A stretch of 64,000 nt of DNA from Leptospiraceae bacterium. GTDB taxonomy: Bacteria; Spirochaetota; Leptospiria; Leptospirales; Leptospiraceae. Below, piece by piece: positions 1-8,850 of this stretch. The position numbers and the translations under genes are program-made. Every line of letters begins with the position of its first letter. The first letter of the stretch is position 1. The DNA lies in contig JADJSX010000013.1 of NCBI GenBank assembly GCA_016711485.1, positions 124,001 through 188,000 of the forward strand, in the 5' to 3' direction. The notes beneath the pieces are model-generated. The model did not search any database, was not told where the DNA came from, and worked only from the letters and a program-made list of their open reading frames with translations.

Positions 1-3000
1 GTAAGGTGTGCCTTGGCAAACATTTCTTTTTTTTGCGCAAACCAATACTTAGCCGCAAGCTCGTTAGCAATCGCTTCTTCTAACAAATACTGATGCTCTT
101 TCGCAAGTGAAATTGCTTTGTCATAGAGTTCGAGTGCATCATCCGTATTACCTGCTATTCGGGTAAGCTCTGCTTCTACAATATAGTATTTATGTCCGTA
201 GTTCGCAGGACAGTTCTCAGCCCAAACTTTCATACGTTCTTGGTTCTTTCGTATTTTATCAAGTGGAGGTTCTTTTGAAGCAAGGCAGGATAGTGAATGA
301 AAGAAATATTGCTCTGGTGTGCTTGTAAGTCCGAACGATCCACCTTCACAAGGCAATGCTAACTCGCTATATTCGAATGCCTTCTCATAGTCCTCAAATA
401 TATAATACAAAATCGTTTTACATTGGTAGTACCAATACAAACAACTAGCATTTTGTGTTTCTTTCCATAAATTTGAATCTTTCTCTTCGTCAAACTTTTC
501 TCCCGTCAAAGAAAATTTATCAGAATGAGTGCCCGTGAGATTCAAGACTAGTTGTTCCCAAAGTTCGTACGCTCGCTGAGAATCCTCCTGATTCAGGCTT
601 ACTATTTTTTTATAATAGTCTTTTGATCTCTCTTCTATTAAGTTAAGATTTTCTCTAGCATGAAAAGGCTGGAATAATAAATAGTTAATTGAGTATGAGG
701 AATATTGAAAGTCGCCCGTATTCATTCCTGACTCAAACGATGCGGTTAAATATTTTTTATTTTCTTTGATTGGCTTTTTCCAGTGATTTACCATTCCCCC
801 AAAAAAGAAAAATGTTTTGGATTTCATTTCTTTTGCGTTTAATCTTTCAATAAGCGTCACACCTAACTCGCCAAATTTTTGTCCAACTTCATAATTTCCA
901 AGAGCAGAGCCAAGAATTACTCCATACAAAACATAAGCAAATGCAGCGTATTCTGAATTTCCAAACTCTAAAGAAATATTTACCATTTTCAATACTAGGA
1001 TAGGAAAATAAGCTGGATTCGAAATGAAAGCAGGTGCAATAGAAGCGGATAATAAACGTAATGCGGCTAAATGAATAGGATTTTTAGTGATAGGAAGTTC
1101 TAAAAGACTTTCGATAGTTCTCTCCCCCAGTCTAGAATTTGCTTCCCCAATTAAAGCACCAACAGATTCATTGCTAGCGCCGGGGAGCGGAAATCCAAGT
1201 ATAGCCAGTGTATCAATTCCAGTATCAAGAGCTTCCTTAAGCTTGGCAAGACTAGTGTAGTAAGAGATTTTAATTTCATTTATACTTGCTTTTTCTAGAT
1301 TTGTTTTAGCATATTTTAAAAGAGTTTCGAAACATGCATCTGCTTCTTTATTATTACCATTTAAATATTCTGCCTTAGCAAGATCAGTGTAAATATTTAA
1401 AGTTATATCATACTTACTTTCCCATGATTCCGCGGGTAATAATGTTAATCCGACTCTGATTAGGATTAATGCAGATTCGTAAGCAGAAGAAGCAAATGCT
1501 TTATCTATTGCTTTTAGATTCAAATCCAAAAGCATTTCTTGCTCATTACTCCCAGTAACATGCAATATCCCTTGGTTCAATTGGTTCACGATTGTAAATA
1601 TAAAGTCATCTAGATCATATAAACCTTCTTTACATAAACTCAAAAAGGTAGTGCCTATCTTATAATGATTTAGAGATTTTTCTTCCTCTGTCATGAAGGT
1701 ATAAGTAGCCTCTCGAATTTTATCATGGGCAAACCGCACCTCTCCTCCTCCAAGTAAAAGATAACCTTCATTGGCTATCTGTGCTAAAATTTCTTCAGTT
1801 TCAGCGAGAGATTTATTTATAATACGTGAGAATACAGAAACGAGAAACCAGTTACCGACACAAGCGGCTAATTTTAGTAAGTCTCTCTTTTCTGAACTTA
1901 ATAACGAAATATTGGAGCGAGTATGCTCAATTACATTTTCTGAAACTGCAACCTGCTTTACCTTCGCTATTTCCCATTTCCATGAATCATAATAGTAAAC
2001 GACGCCATCTCTATACAAAGAGCGAAAAACCGAGTTTACAAAAAAAGGATTTCCCCCTGTCTTAGAATGAATGATCTGAGAAAGTTCCGAGCTAGACTTT
2101 TCGCTAGAATCCAGAGTATCCGCAACCAACTGATTGACATCATTTTCACTTAGTGGGTTAATAGAAATATTTGTTATTTCTAATCTAGTCTTCTTTACCT
2201 CTTCTAAAATTACTGCAAAAGGATGTATCGCATCTACCTCATTTGAACGATAGGCTAAGATAATAAATAGAGACTGTAATGAGCTATCGGTTAGAATTGT
2301 TTTTAAAAGATTTAAGCTAGAAATATCAGCCCATTGCAAATCGTCTAAAAACAATACAAGCGGATGATCTTCTTTACAAAAAATTCGAATTAAATTTACG
2401 AACAAAAGATTTAGTCGATTCTGTCCTTCCATAGCCGGAAGCTCTGTTGCATTTGGCTGCTCTCCAATAATCAACTCTAATTCTGGAATAATATCCGTAA
2501 GAACTTTTCCATTAATTCCAACTATTTCTAATATCTCTATTTTATATTTTTCTAACTCTAACGTATCTAGAGTAAGAATCTGCTCGACCAAATTGCGAAA
2601 TCCTTGTATGAGCGCATAATAAGGGATATTCCTTTTAAATTTATCAAACTTCCCTGAAATAAAACGCCCTTTGTATTCGACAATAGGTTTTTGAACTTCC
2701 TGAATAAGTGCCGTTTTCCCAATTCCCGAAATTCCAGATACTACGGCTAATGCCAATGAGCCTCTGCTTGCCTTCTCGAATGTTTGAATCAACCGCTCGC
2801 TTTCTGCTTTTCTTCCATATAATTGCTCTGGAATTTGAAATCTGGAAGATTGATCCTTGGTTGCAAGTAGGAAAGATTCTATTTTTCCATTAGTTTCCCA
2901 TCTACTCAAACATTCCTTTAGATCATGGAGAATTCCATTTGAAGACTGATACCTGTCCTCTGGATTTTTTTCCAGAAGTTTTAGGATAATATTAGATAGT

Positions 3001-3743
3001 CCTGATATCTCTGTCTGTTCCACTAGCCCTGGGTTTAAACCCTGAGTTAGTAGAACGTCGTTAGGCGGAATTGGTTTCTTCGCCAAATGTGCATATACCA
3101 ATTCCATCGGATTTTTAGATATAAAAGGAAGATTTCCTGTAAGCATCTGATAGAATGTAACCCCTAGAGAATAATAATCAGTACGATAATCGATACTTCG
3201 ATTCATTCGTCCTGTTTGTTCTGGAGAAATGTAAGAAAGTGTTCCTTCTAAATTCTGAGTTTTGATAGAGGGATTTTCCCTTGTGAGTAAAGTTGCATTT
3301 CCGAAATCTATGATTTGTAAAACCTTTGTCCCTGGATTAAAAATCAAATTATGTGGTTTAATATCCTTATGCACTGCACCGAGGGAATGAAGTTCTCCAA
3401 GTGCTTTTACTGCGAGCATAGCAATTTCTAAAAACTCTGGGATAGGAAACTGACCTTTCTCTTTTAAAAGTTCACGAAGAGACTTACCTTGAATATCCTC
3501 AAATACTAAGATGGGACTATTTTTGTATTTTTCAAATGCAATTGGTTTTACAATACAAGGCAAAGAAATTTTTTGCAAAAAATCAAATTCCTTTCGAAAT
3601 CTTTCTAATTCTATTTGCGTAGGATATTCTTCATTTAAGTATTTTACAATTACCGGTTTGCCGGATTTTTCCCCTCTATATACAATGCTCTTATCTCCTC
3701 TGTGAAGTTCTGTTTCAATTGAATAGCCCTGCAAAGTAATCAT
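1..3743 (-). CDS. Ser/Thr protein kinase fused to AAA-type ATPase and TPR-like region (3' end outside window)
   Basis: I translated the minus strand from the ATG at 3743; it stays open for about 1247 codons to the window edge, so the C-terminus is missing. Residues 1-270 are a PknB-type kinase: catalytic Lys34, HKD catalytic loop near Asp127, DFG at 146-148. The glycine-rich loop is atypical (ELHRGDKSIVYRG). A STAND/AAA ATPase follows, with Walker A GISGIGKT near residue 339 and Walker B LVLFLDDLQWAD near 461, then a long helical TPR-like region. This is the architecture of the multidomain 'predicted ATPase' kinases of Leptospira and cyanobacteria, which usually end in GAF plus a histidine kinase, GGDEF or SpoIIE output; that output lies outside the window. 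The ATG is one base after the methyltransferase stop, so it is translationally coupled as the last gene of the AfsA-PilZ operon. Confidence 0.9.
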   Translation of the reverse strand, partial: MITLQGYSIETELHRGDKSIVYRGEKSGKPVIVKYLNEEYPTQIELERFRKEFDFLQKISLPCIVKPIAFEKYKNSPILVFEDIQGKSLRELLKEKGQFPIPEFLEIAMLAVKALGELHSLGAVHKDIKPHNLIFNPGTKVLQIIDFGNATLLTRENPSIKTQNLEGTLSYISPEQTGRMNRSIDYRTDYYSLGVTFYQMLTGNLPFISKNPMELVYAHLAKKPIPPNDVLLTQGLNPGLVEQTEISGLSNIILKLLEKNPEDRYQSSNGILHDLKECLSRWETNGKIESFLLATKDQSSRFQIPEQLYGRKAESERLIQTFEKASRGSLALAVVSGISGIGKTALIQEVQKPIVEYKGRFISGKFDKFKRNIPYYALIQGFRNLVEQILTLDTLELEKYKIEILEIVGINGKVLTDIIPELELIIGEQPNATELPAMEGQNRLNLLFVNLIRIFCKEDHPLVLFLDDLQWADISSLNLLKTILTDSSLQSLFIILAYRSNEVDAIHPFAVILEEVKKTRLEITNISINPLSENDVNQLVADTLDSSEKSSSELSQIIHSKTGGNPFFVNSVFRSLYRDGVVYYYDSWKWEIAKVKQVAVSENVIEHTRSNISLLSSEKRDLLKLAACVGNWFLVSVFSRIINKSLAETEEILAQIANEGYLLLGGGEVRFAHDKIREATYTFMTEEEKSLNHYKIGTTFLSLCKEGLYDLDDFIFTIVNQLNQGILHVTGSNEQEMLLDLNLKAIDKAFASSAYESALILIRVGLTLLPAESWESKYDITLNIYTDLAKAEYLNGNNKEADACFETLLKYAKTNLEKASINEIKISYYTSLAKLKEALDTGIDTLAILGFPLPGASNESVGALIGEANSRLGERTIESLLELPITKNPIHLAALRLLSASIAPAFISNPAYFPILVLKMVNISLEFGNSEYAAFAYVLYGVILGSALGNYEVGQKFGELGVTLIERLNAKEMKSKTFFFFGGMVNHWKKPIKENKKYLTASFESGMNTGDFQYSSYSINYLLFQPFHARENLNLIEERSKDYYKKIVSLNQEDSQRAYELWEQLVLNLTGTHSDKFSLTGEKFDEEKDSNLWKETQNASCLYWYYQCKTILYYIFEDYEKAFEYSELALPCEGGSFGLTSTPEQYFFHSLSCLASKEPPLDKIRKNQERMKVWAENCPANYGHKYYIVEAELTRIAGNTDDALELYDKAISLAKEHQYLLEEAIANELAAKYWFAQKKEMFAKAHL

Positions 3744-3744
3744 A

Positions 3745-4578
3745 TTATACCCCTTTTTTGACTTTTACTTTAATTACACAATATCCAAGTTTTTCATTTC
3801 TCATATTTGCCCATTTCATAGCAATATCAGTTAAATGCTCAAACTCTTTTTCCCCGAATCTCTCGATTAATAATTCTCTTCGTCTTGCTAATTCATCTTT
3901 ATAGTAATCTAAAACTTTTCTAGTAGATTCTTTTGTAATATCTCTAATTTCTAAAAGTTTAAATCCGATTTTTTCCAGAAGGTTAGGAAAATCTTTTACT
4001 TCATATAAAGAAGAGACTGATATATGTTTTTGCAAAATATTTTCATCCTCTTTCGTAAATGTTTCTAACCGAGTAAAATCAGCAATTAATAATATAGATT
4101 CTGGTTTTAAAACTCGATGGGCTTCTTTCAATGCATCTATACCCATATGCACAAAAGATTCAAAAAACCAACCACCATCAAAAGAATTCGCTTCAAACTG
4201 TAACTTATTTGCATCAGCCACTAGAAATTTAGCTTTATGTTTAAAACCTTCTAGTTCAGCTACCTTATTGGCTTCGGTAGCTTGGTATTGACTTGCTGTT
4301 ACTCCAACAAGCTCACATCTTTTAGCTTCCACCAATCGAATTGCAGGAAGGCCGAATCCACAGCCTGCGTCATAAAATCGTTCTCCCTCTTTAATTTCAG
4401 TCCAGTTAATCATCATTTTAGTAAATCGAAGGGAAGCTTCAAACGGATTATCATCCAGATTGGTTTCATCTCGATACCCCGAGTGCATATGCCTTTTATG
4501 GATGATTTCCCAGAACATTGCTGTTATTGATTCATAAAACCTGCCGACTTCTTCTTGTTTATTTATTATATCTGTCAT
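3745..4578 (-). CDS. class I SAM-dependent methyltransferase
   Basis: 277 residues. The SAM-binding motif I YDAGCGFGLPAIRL lies near residue 70, followed by the acidic strand (ELVGVTAS) and a motif II/III region with ADANKLQF and a D-x-G-W stretch. This is the Methyltransf_11/25 fold of small-molecule methyltransferases (ubiquinone, sterol and polyketide-tailoring types). The substrate cannot be read from the sequence. An AAGGGGATAA stretch precedes the start. It lies 45 bp after the SDR gene and one base before the kinase, so it belongs to the same transcription unit; a role in modifying the product of the AfsA/SDR genes is inference. Confidence 0.85.
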   Translation of the reverse strand: MTDIINKQEEVGRFYESITAMFWEIIHKRHMHSGYRDETNLDDNPFEASLRFTKMMINWTEIKEGERFYDAGCGFGLPAIRLVEAKRCELVGVTASQYQATEANKVAELEGFKHKAKFLVADANKLQFEANSFDGGWFFESFVHMGIDALKEAHRVLKPESILLIADFTRLETFTKEDENILQKHISVSSLYEVKDFPNLLEKIGFKLLEIRDITKESTRKVLDYYKDELARRRELLIERFGEKEFEHLTDIAMKWANMRNEKLGYCVIKVKVKKGV

Positions 4579-4623
4579 GCTTTTTAAGTTTATCCCCTTT
4601 CTTTCTGATTTTATCTGTAACTT

Positions 4624-5391
4624 TTACTTAGCTGTCTTTCCACCATCGACTGAAATCGCAGCTCCAACCACAAAAGAAGCATCCTCAGACGCAAGCCACA
4701 AAGCCGATTTTGCAATTTCTTCCACATTTCCCATCCTACCTAATGCGTAAGATTTTAATCTATCCTTTTTCACTTGTTCTCGATCCTGTGCTCCTTTATA
4801 AAAAGTCTCATCCATTTCTGTCAGAACTCCTCCAGGGCAAAGTGCATTGATTCGAATTCCTTTTTTTCCATATTCAAAGGCTGTACTCTTGGTTAGCCCT
4901 AGGATTGCATGTTTAGAAGCTGAATAAGGAGCAAACTTTTCTTTACCTCGGAGACCTAATGCAGAGGACATATTTATGATTATCCCCTGTTCTTTTTTTA
5001 ACATATGTTGTAATTCATATTTCATACATAAAAAAACTCCTGTGACATTAATCTGCATTACTTTATGCCATTCTTCTTCAGGGTAGTTAACTAAATCAGA
5101 TTCGAGTCCAGCAGTCCCGGCATTATTAATCGCAATATGTAAATCACCGAATCGTTCCACTGTCTCTGAAATCAATGCAGATACTTCTTTAGAGTTACTT
5201 ACATCCGTTTTTAAAAACAAAGCACGAGTGTGATTGGGATCTATTTCGTTTAAGGCTGATTGTCCTTTTTCTGAATTTGTACCGCAAATAGCAACGTTAG
5301 CCCCTTCTTTGATAAAAGAAGAAGCTATAGCTTTGCCAATGCCCGAAGTCCCGCCTGTTACTAATACAACTCTATTTTTGAATCGTTCCAT
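4624..5391 (-). CDS. SDR family NAD(P)-dependent oxidoreductase
   Basis: 255 residues, normal classical SDR length. The cofactor motif TGGTSGIG is at residues 13-20, the structural NNAG motif near 90, and the catalytic Ser with Y-x-x-x-K (YSASKHA) near 142-160. The C-terminal VDGG is typical of glucose dehydrogenase and ketoacyl-reductase-like SDRs. The substrate is unknown. It starts 3 bp after the HAD-like gene. In A-factor biosynthesis a reductase (BprA) acts after AfsA, so a reductase in this position fits a butenolide or ketoacyl reduction step, but that is inference from context only. Confidence 0.9.
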   Translation of the reverse strand: MERFKNRVVLVTGGTSGIGKAIASSFIKEGANVAICGTNSEKGQSALNEIDPNHTRALFLKTDVSNSKEVSALISETVERFGDLHIAINNAGTAGLESDLVNYPEEEWHKVMQINVTGVFLCMKYELQHMLKKEQGIIINMSSALGLRGKEKFAPYSASKHAILGLTKSTAFEYGKKGIRINALCPGGVLTEMDETFYKGAQDREQVKKDRLKSYALGRMGNVEEIAKSALWLASEDASFVVGAAISVDGGKTAK

Positions 5392-5394
5392 ACA

Positions 5395-6099
5395 TTATTC
5401 GCCCTTATGATACCAAATTAAATTTTCTTTCGCTTCCTTATCAATTTTTTTTAATAAACTATAATCTATTTCGTCTAGACTTCGAATTAAATACTTCACA
5501 TTTGATTTTACCATTTCTTTTTTTTGAAATCCTGTCTTAAGGGAAGGTATACCAATGAAAGGAACCTTATGTTTCTTCGCTACCAGTGCGACTGTATTTG
5601 TTTCATCGATAAAAAGTGCCTGTTTATATTTTAAATTATAAACTTCCTTTATAATCTCTTTTACGCCCGGGCGCATAGTATTAGTTCGAATGTATTTTTC
5701 ATCACTAAAAAAATGTGAATACTTAGACATATGTGTTGAAAAGTATTCCATTCCCGCGCCCCCATAGCCCAAAACTTTCAAATCTAGAAAGTGCATTAAT
5801 TTTAAAAATTTAAGGATCCCTCTTTTTTTATTTATCACAAACTTTTTTTCTACTTTTGCTCTTTCTTCATAATAAATTTTTAGCACTTCATCAGAGGAAA
5901 GAGCCAGATGAAAATGATTATTTAAAAAAGAAGTAATATGTTCTTTGGATTGCGCAAATGCATTGTTTTCCACTTCGGCAGTATATTTTCCACCCCATTT
6001 TTTTACCATTGCTTCCAAAATGTGTCGGTAAATATTGTCTAATAGAACCCCATCAAGATGCACAAACACATATTCGATTACTTCCAGTTTTTTTGACAT
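5395..6099 (-). CDS. HAD-superfamily protein with degenerate active site
   Basis: 234 residues with a HAD-like layout, but the key residues have changed. Motif I, usually hhhDxDGT, reads VFVHLDGVLLDN, so the nucleophilic Asp is His14 while Asp16 is kept. The motif II region LGYGGAG lacks the usual Ser/Thr, and motif IV ALFIDETNTVA keeps one acidic residue. A Lys in RPGVKEI could be motif III. The fold is likely kept, but classical phosphoaspartate chemistry is not expected unless His14 substitutes. The ATG overlaps the stop of the AfsA-PilZ gene by one base (TAATG), which implies coupled translation. It could be a pseudo-phosphatase, or a phosphatase with altered chemistry acting on the same pathway. 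Confidence 0.7.
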   Translation of the reverse strand: MSKKLEVIEYVFVHLDGVLLDNIYRHILEAMVKKWGGKYTAEVENNAFAQSKEHITSFLNNHFHLALSSDEVLKIYYEERAKVEKKFVINKKRGILKFLKLMHFLDLKVLGYGGAGMEYFSTHMSKYSHFFSDEKYIRTNTMRPGVKEIIKEVYNLKYKQALFIDETNTVALVAKKHKVPFIGIPSLKTGFQKKEMVKSNVKYLIRSLDEIDYSLLKKIDKEAKENLIWYHKGE

Positions 6100-7388
6100 T
6101 AATAAATTTCTCGCTCTTCCATTAACCGTCCGTATCTACTAATCGCTTCTTTTAGATTTGCCTCATCTAAAGGCAAAACCGATGAAATCACGAAACCAGC
6201 GAAATAATGCTCTTCTTGTTCGGGGTCAGGTTTAAACCATTTCATTTTACATTTGCCAGTTACAAAGCCAGCAATATCAAAATGCATTAAGAAATCTAAA
6301 TCAGTACCTCGAATTGATTTTTCTAAAGGCTGTGCTCCTTCGGATTGAATCATAAATCCAGTTTGAGATAAATTTTCAACGCTACAAATCCATTTCTTTG
6401 TAACGCCAGCTTCTTGGTATCGAATCGAAATATTATTTTTAAATTTATCAAGAATACGAAATCGCGGATCAATTTCATATTCTTGCTCTTGTTCTGACTT
6501 GGCATCTTTATATTTTGCAAGCGGAAGAATGGCGGCGATAACATTTACTTTGCATACTTCTAAGTTATCTTGGTAAGCCATAAATTCCATATCACAAAAT
6601 CGCCAGGCACCTGTGTCCTTATTTAGTTTGAGAGAATTAATTTTTGTTTCATACTTAACCGGTTTATTGAGAACAGAGTATTGAAAGTATTCAGAATTCA
6701 ATTTTAGTAAAGCGAATGTAATTCCTTCGAAGGGAACCCCGCCATATTTATGACAAATAGCAATATACATAAGTCGTGCCGCTTCCGTTAGTTCCATACC
6801 CGAATGATGTTTTAGATTAGGCGGCAAAAAGAACTTATGCTCTGTAGGCGTGAAAAGGTTTGCATAGAATTGATCTTTTTTAGCTAAATCAGGAACTTTT
6901 TCTAATATGTCAGAAATCATTGCCTTCTCAACATTCTTGATATGCATATTTTTTAAATGAAACATTTGCAAAATCTTAATTTCATCTGCCTCTGAAACGT
7001 CGTCTTGCAATACGTATACAGATTGTTTTTCATCTAACGCATAAAACTGAAAAAGATATTGGCGCTCCTCTTCTGTAACCAAACCCTCAGCCATAAACCG
7101 ATTGGCACTTTCCACATGCAATCTTTGCGGAATTGTTCGAAGAAGATAGGCGTCTCCATTCGGACCTTTTCTTTTTCGGTAATAGTTTAAAAGAAATTGG
7201 AACTCATCTTGCGTAACATTGGAGGCAATGCTGTCTTCAAATATAGGAATCGGAATTTGTTTCGGTAAAGCACGCCTGAGATTTGAAAGAAGAGAATCTT
7301 CCTGGTAATAAGTTCTTGTATAATGTTTATCAACGGGTAATACTTCGGGAATTCCTAATTTATTTGCTTTAACTACTTCTTCATTCAT
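6099..7388 (-). CDS. AfsA-like hotdog domain protein with C-terminal PilZ-like domain
   Basis: 429 residues from the ATG at 7388. An in-frame start exists at 7430, but only the 7388 ATG has a Shine-Dalgarno (AGGGG, 9-10 bases upstream) and it lies downstream of a TATAAT box. Residues 175-290 resemble the A-factor biosynthesis (AfsA) hotdog repeat: HKFFLPPNLKHHSGMELTEA matches the family pattern of a His-rich turn, G-M and Glu-Ala. Residues 305-405 look like PilZ (RFRILDKF, then ENLSQTGF for the N-x-S-x-x-G motif); the RxxxR motif is not clean, so c-di-GMP binding is uncertain. AfsA proteins condense a beta-ketoacyl chain with dihydroxyacetone phosphate. Residues 1-170 are unrecognised. It is the first gene of the five-gene operon. 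Confidence 0.72.
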   Translation of the reverse strand: MNEEVVKANKLGIPEVLPVDKHYTRTYYQEDSLLSNLRRALPKQIPIPIFEDSIASNVTQDEFQFLLNYYRKRKGPNGDAYLLRTIPQRLHVESANRFMAEGLVTEEERQYLFQFYALDEKQSVYVLQDDVSEADEIKILQMFHLKNMHIKNVEKAMISDILEKVPDLAKKDQFYANLFTPTEHKFFLPPNLKHHSGMELTEAARLMYIAICHKYGGVPFEGITFALLKLNSEYFQYSVLNKPVKYETKINSLKLNKDTGAWRFCDMEFMAYQDNLEVCKVNVIAAILPLAKYKDAKSEQEQEYEIDPRFRILDKFKNNISIRYQEAGVTKKWICSVENLSQTGFMIQSEGAQPLEKSIRGTDLDFLMHFDIAGFVTGKCKMKWFKPDPEQEEHYFAGFVISSVLPLDEANLKEAISRYGRLMEEREIY

Positions 7389-7413
7389 TTGCCAATATCC
7401 CCTAAAGAAAACT

Positions 7414-7435
7414 ATTATAGCAATGTTCAATATTG
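7414..7435 (-). promoter_or_regulatory. candidate promoter and operator of the AfsA-PilZ operon
   Basis: On the minus strand a perfect TATAAT (7419-7414) lies 25 bp before the ATG at 7388. Next to it, at 7421-7435, is an imperfect 15-bp dyad, CAATATTGAACATTG, with 6 of 7 arm positions matching. The -35 region is poor, which often goes with regulated promoters. A repressor or activator site is inferred from symmetry and position only. Confidence 0.4.
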
Positions 7436-7591
7436 AAAAATAAAATACAATTTATTTTTAAGAATACAAATAAAAAATGTAATAAGTCAGTAATTTTTTT
7501 AGTAAAACATGGTTTTTCCTCTAAACAAAGAATTGTTACAGCAAACCAATTTTTAATTTCTTTTCAAGCTTGCATCACAATGATAATCCTC

Positions 7592-7983
7592 ATGGATAAA
7601 ATTTTAGTAACAGGCGTAACAGGGATGATATCGGAGAAATCGCAGCAAAAGTTTTAACAGAAGAAGGACATGCGGGTAATACGTATAACCTCGCTGGTTA
7701 TGATTACGACAATTTAGAATTAGCTTCTACGTTTACAGAAGTTTTAGGAAAGCAGGTGAACTACAATGATATTGACCCAGAAGATTACAGGAAAATGTTG
7801 CAAGAAAACAAAATGCCGAACTGGAAAATAGAAATCCTTCTCAAGCTAAACGCCGCATGGAAAGCAGGAAGCAGGCTAAAGTCAAACGAGGAAACAAAAA
7901 CTCTACTAGGTCGTGAACCTAGAAGATTTGAAGCATTTCTCAAGACGAACAAAGAAAATTTTACTCAAAATCTTCCGGCTTAG
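7592..7983 (+). pseudogene. NmrA-like NAD(P)-binding protein, internal deletion
   Basis: The start MDKILVTGVTG is the nucleotide-binding loop of an NmrA/QorB-type SDR. After 12 residues it passes, out of frame, into the C-terminal part of the same family (RDDIGEIAAKVLTEEGH, then NTYNLAG, and a tail ending near GREPRRFEAFLKTNKENF). About 450 bp of the middle appear deleted with a frame change, since such proteins are usually 280-300 residues long. The 3' end runs into the first immunity-tail repeat. A functional product is not expected. Confidence 0.7.
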
Positions 7984-8010
7984 AGCGTATATCTGCAACA
8001 TGCCAACCTT
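7961..8010 (-). repeat. orphan 3' end of the immunity gene, copy 1
   Basis: On the minus strand this reads GWHVADIRSKPEDFE followed by a stop, nearly identical to the C-terminus of the protein at 8801-9292 (GWQDADKRSKPEDFE-stop). No upstream part of the gene is attached. Further copies lie at 8801-8850 and 10086-10138. Confidence 0.75.
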
Positions 8011-8090
8011 CTATGAGAAATGGTAGATAAAAATATATGCTTTACAAAAAACCTTCTTTGCTAAGGATTAAAGGAAAGGTGGGTCAAAAA

Positions 8091-8309
8091 ATGGAAGCAT
8101 ATAGAATTCAAACAAAGCTAGTTTCTGAAATCATAAAACTCCCGCAAATTACTAAATGGATTGGGCAAGAAGTAGAAATTATCATTCTTCCGATAAAAGA
8201 GGTAGAAACAAGCATCCTACAAAAAATAAATTCTCTCGTTGGAACTGTATTAGAATATATCGACCCTTTTGAACCGATAGAAGAAAATTCCTGGGAAGCC
8301 CTACATTGA
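8091..8309 (+). CDS. antitoxin of a VapBC-type pair
   Basis: 72 residues, started at the ATG at 8091 because AAGGTGGG lies 7 bases upstream; a longer frame begins at 8037 without such a signal. The N-terminal half (KLPQITKWIGQEVEIIILP) has the look of a short swapped-hairpin or DUF2281-type antitoxin, and the C-terminus is acidic and probably disordered (DPFEPIEENSWEALH), as in toxin-wrapping antitoxin tails. Its stop overlaps the start of the PIN toxin. The call as antitoxin rests mainly on this pairing; its exact family is uncertain. Confidence 0.7.
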   Translation: MEAYRIQTKLVSEIIKLPQITKWIGQEVEIIILPIKEVETSILQKINSLVGTVLEYIDPFEPIEENSWEALH

Positions 8310-8695
8310 TTGTAATAGATACTCATATTTGGATTTGGTTGGTTACGGAACAGTTTCATTTATTCACTGAAAAACAAAATAAATCCCTGAACGACAATAA
8401 AGAGAATCTTCTATTATCCTCAATTTCTCAATGGGAGATCGCAAAAAAAGTTGAAATGGGAAAACTGAAACTTTCAATGGACGTTTTAGATTGGATACAG
8501 TTAGCAATTCGGATATCCAAAATCAAAGTTATTGATTTAACACCTGAAATAGTAGTTCAATCAACTAAGTTGACCGATTTTCATAAAGATCCAGCAGACC
8601 AATTAATAGCGGCTACTTCCCTCATAATGAGTTGCCCTCTTGTTACCTCTGATTCTAAGATTATTAGTCATAATTACATTAATACAGTTTATTAA
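8306..8695 (+). CDS. vapC: PIN-domain toxin (VapC family RNase)
   Basis: 129 residues with the PIN-domain layout: DTHIWIW at the N-terminus (first acidic metal ligand Asp5), SISQWEIA (Glu near 43), DPADQLIAAT (Asp near 95) and TSDSKI (last acidic ligand). The four acidic residues of a metal-dependent RNase are present, so it is probably active. The start is TTG at 8306, which shares bases with the antitoxin stop (TTGA), giving translational coupling. Most VapC toxins of this type (COG3744-like) cleave tRNA or rRNA; the target here is unknown. Confidence 0.88.
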   Translation: MIVIDTHIWIWLVTEQFHLFTEKQNKSLNDNKENLLLSSISQWEIAKKVEMGKLKLSMDVLDWIQLAIRISKIKVIDLTPEIVVQSTKLTDFHKDPADQLIAATSLIMSCPLVTSDSKIISHNYINTVY

Positions 8696-8800
8696 TTACA
8701 CCAAGCCCAACTAAAAATCCACATGCTAAAGTGCTTTATCTCAAGTTAACGTAAGAAAGATTTACCGCAAAGAAAAAAGCATACAACAGAAAAGAGAATT

Positions 8801-8850
8801 TTACTCGAAGTCCTCTGGCTTAGAGCGTTTATCTGCATCCTGCCAACCTT
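8801..8850 (-). repeat. immunity gene 3' end, copy 2 (in situ)
   Basis: The intact gene's last codons and stop form the middle member of a three-copy set with 7961-8010 and 10086-10138. All three share the stretch encoding SKPEDFE-stop and the adjacent GGTTGG codons. Confidence 0.7.

Noticed and set aside
7389..7430. Longer start for the AfsA-PilZ protein
   Set aside because: The extra 14 residues cover the -10 box and ribosome binding site of the downstream ATG.
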